Shown here: positions 23,355 through 36,384 of the stretch, piece after piece
How the letters are laid out: the number at the start of each line of letters is the position of its first letter
Numbering within the stretch: position 1 is the first letter of the stretch
DNA from: Moniliella sp. 'wahieum'
Taxonomy: Eukaryota > Basidiomycota > Moniliellomycetes > Moniliellales > Moniliellaceae
Length of the DNA stretch: 64,000 bases
Direction: 5' to 3'
NCBI GenBank assembly: GCA_003971905.1
Contig: RSEE01000127.1
Coordinates: forward strand, 107,043 to 171,042
The notes under the pieces: model-generated
Told to the model about the DNA's origin: nothing
What the model saw: the letters and a program-made list of their open reading frames with translations, nothing else
Databases searched by the model: none
Position numbers and translations under genes: made by a program

Positions 23355-24254
23355 ACTACCTTTTCAGATCGTTTGCATCAGCCTGCCAAAGCCGAAGGAC
23401 CAGTAATATATTCGGCCTCTCTGCTTCCCGCGTGTACTTATTACCCGTTCCTCCATCTGCACCGGCCCGATACGGGATCCCGGGAAATGCTACGCAACTC
23501 CATTTTGAACTCAACGTCCTGTCATTCAATCAATACGTCTCTTCCTATTACCTTGGTTACAACGACGACGAGCCCGGCGAAGACAGTTTGATATAGATCC
23601 CTCGGAGATACACAGTGATGGAAGTTTAACGTTCAACGTTAAATGTTAACGCCCCACATGCGGTGCAGCCAAAAATAGGCTTTTGGGTGGATTACCGTTG
23701 CCTTTGCAAAGGCAGGAGGAAGACATGTGGAGTCATGAGGTGGCAAAACGTGCTTTCTTGCTGGGCGCTGAGGCGCTGAGGTCCGGTAGGCCTGCTTTGT
23801 GACTAGTGTCTGAAGTGGCTGAACGACAATCAGACCATTAGTGATCAAACCTTGCTACTATGATCACGATCTTTCCACGCCGGACAAACAATACAGGTTG
23901 TAAAGGGAGTGCTGTGCTGTTCCATCCGATTTGGCAACAGCCACAAGATCCGATTTGCTGGCGATATCAAATGTCTACAAGCAAAACGCAGGAGCACGAT
24001 GGGCGCGCCACTCCTGACAAAAGTACTCGAAGAAGTGGGCAGGGAATGAACGAACGCTATAGCCAACTAGCGTTCCCTTGCTGCCTGCCGTGCGTGGTCA
24101 TGTAAGTTGGTCAACCTCGCATTGAACGCTGAAAAGCTTGAAGCTTAAGCCCTGAAGCGCTGCAGCCTGAAGGAATTATTGATCAGACGGAATCAGACCC
24201 TGAGAACTTGGCCTTGCGCAGCCGATTGACTGTGGACAGATGATGGGTTAGCAG
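23355..24254. other. Convergent intergenic region between GPD and the ABC-class ATPase
   Basis: It holds the 3' ends of both genes. Palindromic words occur here: TTTAACGTTCAACGTTAAATGTTAAC at about 23628-23650 (a word of the TCAACGTTGA type) and AAAGCTTGAAGCTTAAG at about 24133-24149. No gene is seen. Confidence 0.5.
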
Positions 24255-26426
24255 TTAGCATTCGGCACGCCGAGCTTCAAGCAAATCAGTACCCCAGTAC
24301 GTACGCAAGGCTACAAGGTGCATGGGCTGGGGCATAACCAAAAACGGATCGGTTCGATCCTCTGCCAAGACGGCAACAGCGGGACGACGAGCATCGGATG
24401 GGCTAGCCACATCCGTTGTGACTGCATTCAAAGCATCGTACACGGCTGTCATGGACATTTGCCCTGATGGATGACCAACATGACGCAGCAGTTCCGCCAA
24501 CGCACGTACTTGGCCCTCGGCGATCAACCCCCCACATCCGTCAAGTCAACAGTCGAGGTTCCATGAAGTATGGAGGACGTCCCCTTGGGCTGGACCTTAG
24601 CGCCTCCCCAAGCCGAAGGCGTGGAGAGGGTACGGCCCTTGGGCAGACGGAACGGCTGTTGCGGTTTGGTCCGCTCGGGCAAAGGAAGGGATTGAGCTTT
24701 GCTTGTCACATCATGAGGCTGGTAATCTAGCAACATCACCACCCGATCCGCTTCAGCGAGGAAGGCAGATGAAGAGCCAGCGACAATGACAATTGCTGCC
24801 CCATTTGGGATGCTAGGGTACGCACATGCGCCACGAGCGGGTGATGGTTTCCTGGGCACCAAGGAGGCCATCGTTCCGTCTCGCGAAAGCCAATTGGCAG
24901 CACAGGTGTCCTCGTCAACGAGCAGCAGAGGGTGATCCCGCTCCGTTTCGCTGCGTCGAGGTGCATCCCCATGCCTCGAGGGCCTCACCAACGCAGCAGC
25001 GGACGAGGTGGAACCGCTGGCACCGAAGTGGAAAGACAACTCGTGTCGTGCTTCCCTGGAAGATGGTTGAAGAAACTGGAAACGTCCAGTGCATGGAGAG
25101 GACGACCATCTTCTGAACGAACAAGGCAGTATGTGTGAGCTGACTACCTGTTCTCTCCCATCGCCTGGAATATGGTTGTAACAGCCCGTGCTGAGTGCCC
25201 CCAGGAGCGTCGATTTTCCATGGAACCGGGCCCGACAAGGGCAGTGACTGTACCCTGCTTAAAAGCGAGTCCTTTGAGTCTGCCTCGCCAGGCAAGGCGA
25301 TGGATGTCGTTGCAACCTCTGGTGCGGTGAAATGGATCGCACCTTGTTCTGGGGGTAGAGGGCGCATCATCTCCAGCCCTCCGAGCCAACAGGGAGCCAT
25401 TGGCAATAAATGCTGCAAAGCCCTGGGAGACGATAGTGTGACGAAAGAAGGCTTGGCGAACAGTTGAGACAATATGCGCTTTGGTGTTCTGCCTCGTGCG
25501 AAGATTGAGGGAGTAAAGACCGGCCCAATACATCAAACACGGTAGTCAATAGCTTGACTGCGTTGGTCCCCACAATCGTCCTCCCCCTTGCCGGTAGGTT
25601 CACAGCCATGCGCACTACCACCACGCGGTCCAGCCTCGGTATCCTCAATGGTCACCACGCTGCGGGACACAATCTGCTGCAGAGGTGGTGGCACGATTAC
25701 AAAGCCAAGAAATCGGGCAGAGTGATGGCCTTGTGCCTGTTGTTCGCCCACGTGGCTTGTTTGAGGATCTGGTCGCCTCACACGCGTCGTACAAGCCGAT
25801 GCAAGTAGTCCGCAAACGCTTCCCGTACAACTGGACGAGACAAATCCAGACGCGCTATACATCTCGGCTGCACTGCGCGTCCAAGCTTCCAGCTGCCATC
25901 CGATGCGCAGGCGACGCCAAGACTTCGATCGTGCCCGGCTGGGCATATGGGTCGGACTGGATCCAGGCAAAACGCAATTGCAGCCTGGCCACCCCGGATG
26001 GGACAGAAGCGGTAGAAACCGAATGCGTAAACACTTGTTCAGCAGAGCCTTATAGGCAGGGTAAGATCGGCCTTCCAAGCGCTCAAGCATATCGAGCAGG
26101 TCGCCGGACGTGGCGCCCCCGTTGGCCGATCCAGCTTGCTAAGAACTTGGTTCGAGCGAGCCCCCCTGCACCCGGATAGCAACTCGGACGCAAGATCTCC
26201 CATCCCAAATTGAGGCGATGCGAGCTCAGCAACGTCCGACATGGACACATCCCGCGTACTGTGCCCGTCGAACCCGCCGTACTACCATGGCCACCGCGAC
26301 CTCCTCGACCACCGCGACCGCCCCTACCGCCGCGACCGCCACGACCGCCAGACCGCCACGCACGCCGCCATGCCCACCATGCGCCATCCCGCCGAGGGAA
26401 TTACCCCATCCGCCCGAGCTGGCCAT
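24255..26426 (-). CDS. Predicted ABC-class ATPase (COG3044 type) with Gly/Arg-rich N terminus
   Basis: The family is a soluble ABC-class ATPase of unknown role. From the start MASSGGWGNSLGG the N terminus is Gly/Arg-rich, with RGGRGG repeats in one frame. Then come DLLDMLERLEGRSYPAYKAL (the GRGY-AYKDL block of the family), FAAFIANGSLLARR (the FVADGSLLPR block), the P-loop, LDVSSFFNHLPGK, FGASGSTSSAA (signature), the Walker B region LLLVDEDTCAANWLSRD, VVMLLDYQPHDVT, and GQVRALAELLR. The P-loop reads GPGSM, then loses one G before AAAATCGACG; restoring it gives MGKSTLLGALS. At least six further frame changes are needed. An intron follows GDGREQ near 25149. Family assignment is by motif order, from memory. 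Confidence 0.8.
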
Positions 26427-27524
26427 CCTAGCAAAGTCTTGGCCCGCTGCACGTAGAGTGGGCGTGCTTCGCATCGGTGGCTCTGCAAAAGGACCCGGGC
26501 CAGTTGGTTGAGTCGCCGCTGGTGGCAACGCCAACAGGAGAAGAAATATAGCGATCGGCGTCATCCATCGCTCATCCATTTCATCGCTTCGCTCACTCAG
26601 CCGCTGAGTCAGGCCCAGTGACGTCACACGTCACTGGTGACTATCATTGGTCACATGACCACATGACCGGTGATCGCTGACCGCTGACCAAGCTGACCCT
26701 CAGGCCGCCTCATGCGCCTTCAAATCGCAGCACCAGTTTCCCTCGTCAAGTTCCTACTACTCCTTAGAGTGGGCTCCTTGTCAAGAGAAGTGTCCAGGGC
26801 ACGATGGACTGGATGAAAACACTTCACCTGGTCTTAAGTGTGGCCTTACTCGGTTGAAGGTTCAACTGAACGGTCAGCAGATCCAGAATTCGTGCCTTTG
26901 TCGATACATCCACACCTTGAAGCTCTGTAATGATAGGAATGCAGCAACATAGCCTTTGTACAATAACTAGAGAAACAGTTACTTATCTATCGCATCCAGT
27001 GCTTGGCAGCCTGGGCTGCAGCCCACGACGTACCACCGGGACAGTGCCATGTTACAGGGGTTGGACGGACGGAGTACGAGTAGTACTGACCGCTCAACCC
27101 AGCACATTTGGCGGACTGATGTGTTGAGGCTCAGAGCTCGCTTAGACTCTTGAATTTGAGCTCTCAAGCTTCAAGTGTCAAACGTCAAGCTTCAAGCGCC
27201 AATCCGTGGACTTGAACCTTGAAAACTTGCTTCATGTATCCCTTTGAGCATGCGAAGATGCACATCGTAAAGCATAACAGGCAACCCAGCCACCCTCCTT
27301 TCTTCTCGCTCGGCGTCCATAGGCGGCAATCCGATCCACCCAACACGCATCCACACCACCTGTTGGCGCCCCAAACATGCTAGGGGTGACCATCAGTCTA
27401 GTCCATGTACGATGGCTCTGACGGAACGGAGGCACAGTGGGAGTGAATCTGATGATGCACCAAGGAGCATGCGCGTCAAGCAACGACGCCCACCATCCCC
27501 CGGCGCAACAGCGAGGAGTGAGGA
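26427..27524. other. Intergenic region between the ATPase and RING-H2 genes
   Basis: No gene is recognisable. Clusters of TGACC/GGTCA and ACATGT words occur at about 26625-26700. A series of TCAAGCTTCAAG-like words runs from about 27148 to 27230, downstream of the RING-H2 stop codon. A hydrophobic upstream extension of the ATPase frame (about 26490-26570) would give a signal-like start, which I consider non-coding. Confidence 0.4.
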
Positions 27525-29856
<2,332 letters not shown>

Positions 29857-30266
29857 GGGGGAGTGGTGGGTGGCGGGCGGGAGGAGGGCGGCGGACGGTG
29901 TGGGTGCGGGTGGCGCTGATGCCGGATGGGTGCGGTGGTGGCGCGGCGGCTGATAAACGCTTAGTCTGCCTGAATCAGCGCGCAGCAGCGCTGGCACACA
30001 TCACACATCACACATGTGGCATGCACACTGACGTCACATGTCACGTGTCCACATCACATGTCATCGAATCCTGCGTCTGAACGCTAGGGCTAAAGTAAAC
30101 CTTGAGCTTGAATATTGAATGGTCAATTGGCGGAATCGCATGCGTTCCGCGCGCTGGCTTCAGGGGAGAGGGCTGGCGCGAGGGCAGTGGGGTGCGGACG
30201 TGGGCGCCATCGCTTGCCCACATCGCTTAGCGACCTGCGCGCCACAGGCAGCACGGGTGGCCCAGC
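29857..30266. promoter_or_regulatory. Shared divergent promoter region of RING-H2 and SmD1 genes
   Basis: The 410 bp separates two divergent start codons. It contains a dense cluster of CACATG/ACATGT words at about 30001-30062 and a CTTGAGCTTGAATATTGAAT run at about 30099-30118. No TATA box is obvious in either direction. Confidence 0.45.
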
Positions 30267-30769
30267 ATGCAGCTCATCCGGTACGTGCGCGTCGTCTGCT
30301 CAGCCGCCTCGTTTGTTCCCCGCTGACCGCGCGTTGTTCTGCTCGGCGCAGCTTCTTGATGAAGCTCAACAATGAGACGGTCACCATCGAGCTCAAAAAC
30401 GGCACGGTCGTCCATGGCACAGTTACTGGTGCGTGCGCCCTCTGCCGTGTTCTCCATTTTCTCCTAGTCCTTCTCTTCTCCTGACCCCCTAACCCCCTCC
30501 CCATGCTACTTCGCAGGCGTCGATGTCAAGATGAACACCCATCTCAAGACAGTCAAGATGACCGTCAAAGGTCAGGAACCCCAATCCCTCGACTCGCTCT
30601 CCATCCGCGGCAGTACGGTCCGGTACTGGATTCTTCCCGACTCGCTTCCGCTCGATAGCTCCTGGTCGATGACACGCCCAAGTCCAAGGCTCGCCGCCGC
30701 GATACTGCCAAGAAGGCTGATCGCGGTCGCGGAAGGGGTCGTGGTCGTGGCCGTGGGCGCGGGAGGTAA
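30267..30769 (+). CDS. SMD1: Small nuclear ribonucleoprotein Sm D1
   Basis: SmD1 is one of seven Sm proteins forming the ring on spliceosomal snRNAs. Exons are 30267-30280, 30352-30428 and 30517-30769, with GTACGT and GTGCGT donors and CAG acceptors. The protein begins [19 protein letters not shown], has Sm motif 1 ([19 protein letters not shown]) and Sm motif 2 ([15 protein letters not shown]), and ends in an arginine-glycine tail. After LPLDS one base is missing at about 30655-30662. Restoring it gives [15 protein letters not shown] and then GRGRGRGR to a TAA at 30767, for about 114 residues (human is 119). The GR tail is the usual target of symmetric dimethylation. A further GTAAGT at the stop could be a donor for a slightly longer tail. 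Confidence 0.95.
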
Positions 30770-32753
30770 GTCCTGCTGGCTGGCCATCGGGATGCGCAAA
30801 GCGCCATATTATTACCCTGTCGCCAGATGCGTACCGGAGGGATGGGTACGTCCAAAATCGCTTCCCGCGTCGAGCAGTCGGTCCTAGGCAGAATGGATGT
30901 CCAATGACGGTGCGGCAAGTGGTCACCGCGGTCACAGGTTCCACCTCGCGCCATGCCGGTCTGGAACTCTCTAGCGGTGGAGATTATAGGCGAGGGAGGC
31001 ATTTAAACCAACATGTCTGACATCCGCTTGGATACACATTCAATGGCATTGCTTCTCACCTCCTTCAAGTTGGTTGACAACCATCCCCCCTCTCTTTACA
31101 CTTGCTTGCCTCACGCGACCTCTGTGAGCAGCCGTGGCGGGTTCGGGCCATTGCGTATTACAGATTAGCACTTCTCTGCCACCCCATCCACTCTCCCCCT
31201 CCGCAGCACCTCTGTTCTTCGCACAAGGACGGGGGTTCACGATGCGTTGCAGCTTTAGCGTGCTGCATCCGTAAGGCCCAGGTGCGGAGGGCCAAGCGCG
31301 GATGCAGTGAGAGTGGGAGAGGCACCACACAGGGATGAAGTAAAACTATACCTGACGGAAGGAAGAAGGTCACGAGGCAGTTTATGTGCACAACAACTTG
31401 CGGTGGCAGGGAGAGGCGCACAGGTACCCGAACGGTCAAAAGCCGTGTCTGGAGAAGGAATCCTCGACGCACTAGCCGGACCAAGAGGTTGTAGTTATAC
31501 TACAGAGGTGCGTCGTGCAGAGACGCCGCGGTAGGGCTCCCGCTCCCGGATCAAGCAACAGCGGCTCACGACTCGTACGTGTGGGCGTTTTCGAATGTTA
31601 GCCTTTTCCGAAAATGCCTTGTTTGGGCGTGGACCCCAGGACCTCTTCATTGCTGCTACTTTTGATGCAAATTGGTCTAGTGCTCCCTTCTCCCTTCTCC
31701 ACGCTTCTGTGTCGTGTCGCCGGCGACCCCGGCCTTGACCCTGCTCGCAGCCCGCTCTGTTGGCCAATCCATCCTGGTTCTGGGCGTAGGATTCCATGTC
31801 ATGGTGTGTGCATGATGTGCTAGGCCAAGTTCAAGTCCGGCCAAATGTGCTTCCTCTCCCTCGGGGACGCACTGCAAGCGCCACAGCCACACTAAACAAC
31901 TGGCTAATCGGCTGAAAAGCCTTTGGCTCTTTCAACCCCCTCCTCCTCCCTCCTCTTCCCTCCCTTTCATTCTCTCTCGCCACGACACTCGCCACCTCCA
32001 CTGCCCATGCACTCTCCCTTCAATATCCGCCAGACGCCGATACGTTCGTGCTGCCCTCGTCTTGTTACCGCCAACACCGTTAGATACGTGCCACTTATTA
32101 TATGGGACCTACTATTACTACCATCTGTCCGCCTCAGATGAATTTGCTAGGGCCAGTCACTAGTCAGGGAGCAGTCGTACCAGCTGGATAGCCCGTAACG
32201 CTTAGAGTAAATGACGTGATCTAGCCTGAGGCCTGAGGAGACAACGCGTTGCAGCGAAGATCGACACATACGCCAGTGTTTTTTCCTCAGGCCCGTGTCG
32301 TTAGGGTGCGGGTTGGTCGTCCGGGAAGTGGCAGCAAATAATACAGAAAGAAACAAAGGCCGAGAGGGGCTGTAGCGATCAGCCTATAGAAAAGAAACGG
32401 AGGATGGACAGGCAGAAAGCAAGAGCAACAGCACCAACAGCAATGGCAAAAAGCAAAGGCAAAAAGCAAAGGCAAAAAGCAAAGGCAAAAAAAAAAGGTG
32501 TCCCAAACAGTGGAGGGGGGTAACAAGTACATGCGATATTTGTAGTAGGTAAAGATACAAAGGTTCATCGCCGACATGAGATCAATACGATCCGATGAAG
32601 GACCATGAGGAAGCAACCGAGACGGGATAGGTGCAAGAAGAGGGGGAGGGGACAACCACGTCACATCGACAACGCCAGAAGCAAAACCAAGGCTATGGTT
32701 GCAGAGCAAGTAGGAAGGATAAAGGCACGGGAAAGACGGGCAGGAATCAACAG
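30770..32753. other. Intergenic region between SmD1 and the GH79 gene
   Basis: No gene is recognisable. The last 450 bp probably hold the 3' end of the GH79 transcript. A purine-rich microrepeat is annotated separately. Confidence 0.4.
32445..32496. repeat. 13-bp purine-rich tandem repeat
   Basis: GGCAAAAAGCAAA repeats about three and a half times and ends in a ten-base A run. It lies just downstream of the GH79 stop on its transcript strand, where it reads as a T-rich tract. Confidence 0.75.
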
Positions 32754-35700
32754 TCAGCGGCTGGCCCCGTCGGCCATTGAGCTCCGGCCACGCGCTTGGC
32801 GCACTGCATCGCGCGCATTGCGCGGCCACATGCGAGGCGCCTCGCTCGTCGCGCTCAGATTGATATTGACCATATCGTACGCCCGGCCGATGGGAAGGCG
32901 GAGCCGCCTGGCCTCCCCGCGCCTGGCCGCTGGAGCCGCTGCCCGAGCTTGGGCTTGGGCCTGGGCTTGGTAGTACTGCGCATAGTACTGGTGGTGGCGT
33001 CGTTGTACGCCTCTGGTCCGGGTAATTGCCATGGGAATATCCGTCCGGCGTGGGGTCGACGCACCCCTGCCTGCTGCCGATGAAACGGGGTCCGACTGGT
33101 CTGCCGATCCGTAGTGCTGCGGCGTACCAGTCGGCATACGCTTGACGATCCGATCGGTCCGCCGTGTCATGCCGTGCGGGCGCAGGCCGAGAGGCGGAAA
33201 ACGAGCGAGGACGCTCCGTTCGCGCTGCTTGTCGTGCCACAGCCAGCACCGCATCTCGCTCATCCTGCCGCCCGGCTGGACGTGCAGACCCCGAGACAGC
33301 AGCTGGACTCGCAGCCGCCGCACGCACTTCACGCAACACATCCCGAGTGAACTCCTTCTCGACGCGTGACGGGATCGGTGCCGCCGCGCCTTGGGAGGAG
33401 ACCGGGCCGCGGGCGCGGTGAAGGGATCGTCTCAGGCTCGGTTGGCCTCGAGGCCCAGGTGGGCGGTTGCATGTCAGGTCGCACCTCGGCCAGGTCGACC
33501 TCACGAGCTTGCCTCGGCGAGGACGCGAGGCAGCGCTCGACTCGTTCGACAATTCCACCCAACCATCGCCAACGCCCCAATGGCCCCCGTACCATCAGCT
33601 GAACGCGCTTGGCCGGGGGTTAGGAGCGTGCGGCTGGTCTGTGCCCAGCGCCAGATGCATATCCTTGTTGAGGAGCCTGGGATAACGGTGATGGCCGCGC
33701 TGCAGGGCTCTGCCCGAATGCGTCGGTGGCTGAGAGGGTGGTTGTACGACACGTACGCTGGATCAGCCCGCACATCGTACCCCGAGAACCTTGGTTTGAC
33801 CCATACCCGCCCCTTTGGGCGCCTCCATCGTACCGCGATCAGGGTACGAGCCGTACCCCTCGCCATAGGATGGGTAGCCTTGATTTGGGTCGTAGCCTTG
33901 AGAAGTGCCGCGTAAGCTTGTCTGCCTGGTTGGAAGACGGTGGTGTTGAGCCCAAGCCGCCTCGTCGTACCCATATGGCTCTTGCCGCCCACGTGGCGAG
34001 TCAAAACGTGTCCGCCGACTGGGAAGGCTGATGAGCAAAACCTGCCTTGACTCGGGAAACTCCCATTGGGTCCTTCTCCATCTCGCTCATCGTCGTTCGC
34101 GACATCTTCTTGCTATGCGCACGGGCATATTCGTACCCAGCCGCCGCAGCCGCCGCACTGGCCGATGGACCCCACCGCGGCCGCTCCGACATGGCGTACC
34201 CATTCATCAGGCGCTCTTGACTGGGCGAAGCGAGGTTGCTCCTACCGCCATACCCACCGGGGGCAGTGAGGCCATCTCCTCCCGCATTGGCTTTGCCGCG
34301 ACCAGTCCGCCCCCCTTGCCACCTGCCACAGCCGCCTCGAGCTCCCTAGCGCGGCGACGCTTGCGCATACACGCCACAAGAACGATAACCGCGATGATGG
34401 CCAACAACCCACCACCACCACCGCACCCAGCTGCAATTGCAATCACGGCCGTCTTGGAGAGAGAGTGGGAGTGGGAAACCGAACCGGTAAAGCCAGAGTT
34501 GGTAGTATTGCCCGAGCCGGTAGGGCCATTGGCAGCGGTGGAACCATTACCAACGCATAGGCTCTTGGATCCATCGTCACCCCCCAGTACGACATTCAGA
34601 TTGGCAACCACTGCCATGCTGTCCGCCACAGTCACACTTAGAGTCCCATCGGGACCAACTGTAACCTTTGTTGGGCTTGGGTACTGTTGACCAGATTCGG
34701 CTTGCCCGTCCCGCTCGACTCGTACTCAATTCCATTCCACGTTGTGTTGGTGGTGGAGGTGGAGAGAGGGGGAGAGTGTGGAAAGGAAAAATGTTTTCCC
34801 TTTCAAATTGGGAACAGACACGGAAAAGCTCACTGTGGGAGTCGATTGGCGTTTTACACGCTCGGAGAAAGATCGGAGCGGCGTTGCGGCGGCGCAACAG
34901 TAGTATCGGGACCAGTGGGGTTCGAGTTGATAACACAATGCTCTGTAGCGTGTTGCGACGGTACACACCGTATGCCGCCAAACGATTGCTATAGGCAGCC
35001 GGCACATTGCTGAGTTGCAACAGGGCAAAATTGGTGTTGCACCCGGTCCCCAGCTGGCCAATGGCAGCAAAGGCATAGTAGGACGAGCGTACATGAGGGC
35101 CCACGCCATTCTGCACATTAGGTTGCCAAGGCGAGCCAAACGAGTTGTCGGTCATGTGGATCTGCACACTCGACACACCCACCGTAGAGGCAAAAAGGAA
35201 AAATTCAGTGTCCACAGCGTGTTGGCTGTTACGCTCACAAGTTAGCATCCCGCCCTCCTAGTCACTAAGAGAAGAGATGAACGCACCAAAGGTATCGCTG
35301 ATGCCTTGGATGCCCGTTGGCCCCACCGATCCCATTTCGCGAAGAAAGTAGGCCTTGCCGGACTGATTCGCTTGTTGCACTTGGCTGGTCCACTCGGTGA
35401 ACTGCTGAGTCGTCGTTGGCAGATTGAGCAACCGGTCAATGGTGAGTTTGAAATTGGATACATCCGAATAGTCTGTGGTCATGAAAAACTGGGTCAGCAC
35501 AGACATAGACGAGAGCAGAGCCGAACATACAGTAGTAGTCATGACCATTCCAACCCCGCAGATACTGTCCATTCGCAAGCGACACCAGTGCTCATCAGGT
35601 TTGGCGATACGGTAGCATGACCGGACTTTGTCGCGGTCGTGGCTGTGCAGGCGGCTTCAAACATGTCCTGGCGCATTTTCAGTGGCTTGAGTACCTGCTG

Positions 35701-36384
35701 GTACACAGCATCCACTTAGCGATCCACTCATTGCCATAGTCGGTGGTAGTCCAGGACGAAGGGCGGTAGTTATTGACAATGTAGAGATCGGGTTCGTTCC
35801 CCACCTCGAGCGAATTGACCTGAACGTTCTTCAGCGAGTCCAACAAGGACTGTGCTTGGGTCACTGCGCGGGAGATGGAGTCGTTGCCATTGTAAGCGAG
35901 ATTGATGCCAAAGGTAATGGGTGTGCTCCTGGGGAAGTTGTCAATCGCAGCATAGTACCCAGGGCCATAAATCCAACTGTCGGTTTTGGACCCAGGGTTG
36001 CAGGACCATTGGCGTTGGGTTGCTCACAATGCCGAGCGAGGCGTTGGAAGGATCGTAGAGCATATTTGTCCCCACTGTTGCCACCACACGGATGTGAGGG
36101 GGGGCGCCCATGTACTTGGCAATGTTGCCCAAAAGCTGATTGCTGAGTGCGTTGGGGCATCGATGCCGGTAAAGGAGGAGGTTACTGGGTTCGATTCCCA
36201 CACCCATGAAGGTAGCGTCCAGCAGAGGCGACACGCCGGATGCCATGCCTTTGATGGTCGCGGCGGCGTGAGGTGACCTGAGCGGCGGCGAGTGCTGGCA
36301 GGAGGCGAGAAGCGCGGCGGTGGCGACCGGGAGGCGGCGTCGCCGCCGCGGAGGCCGAGGGCGCGCACGCTGGTTGCGATGCAT
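32754..36384 (-). CDS. GH79-type glycoside hydrolase with C-terminal membrane anchor and long tail
   Basis: GH79 enzymes act on glucuronides of glycans or proteoglycans. In order: a basic start MHRNQRARPRPPRRRRRLP and a short hydrophobic run (LPVATAALLASC); FMGVGIEPSNLLLY and APPHIRV of the family N terminus; the acid/base motif LEVGNEPDLYI; later FFLFASTVGVSSVQIHM and SSYYAFAAIGQL of the GH79 C-terminal beta-sandwich. Then comes a Ser/Gly/Thr linker, a transmembrane helix (LLAIIAVIVLVACM, about 34380) stopped by RKRRR, and a roughly 400-residue tail rich in Tyr, Gln and Arg with YYQAQAQAQAQA, ending in TGA at 32754. The nucleophile Glu was not located. Introns (for example near 35260 and 35500) and several frame shifts interrupt the reading. 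The tail after about 33760 is less certain to belong to the gene. Confidence 0.75.

Noticed and set aside
24345-24366. Second T-arm-like sequence (GGTTCGATCC)
   Set aside because: It lies inside the C-terminal coding part of the ABC-class ATPase and has no cloverleaf context.
26490-26627. Signal-peptide-like extension (MTPIAIFLLLLALPP) of the ABC-class ATPase
   Set aside because: A secreted form makes no sense for this ATPase family, and an internal Met (26426) fits directly before the Gly/Arg-rich region.
32287-33558. Minus-strand open frame of 423 codons
   Set aside because: Its first part overlaps the GH79 tail in another frame and its last part reads the purine-rich repeat and 3' flank as a run of Phe/Leu/Cys. 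Composition argues against a real protein.
36185-36206. GGTTCGATTCCC, a tRNA T-arm-like sequence
   Set aside because: It is the reverse complement of the GH79 codons for VGIEPSN, and no acceptor stem, D-arm or anticodon arm can be built around it.
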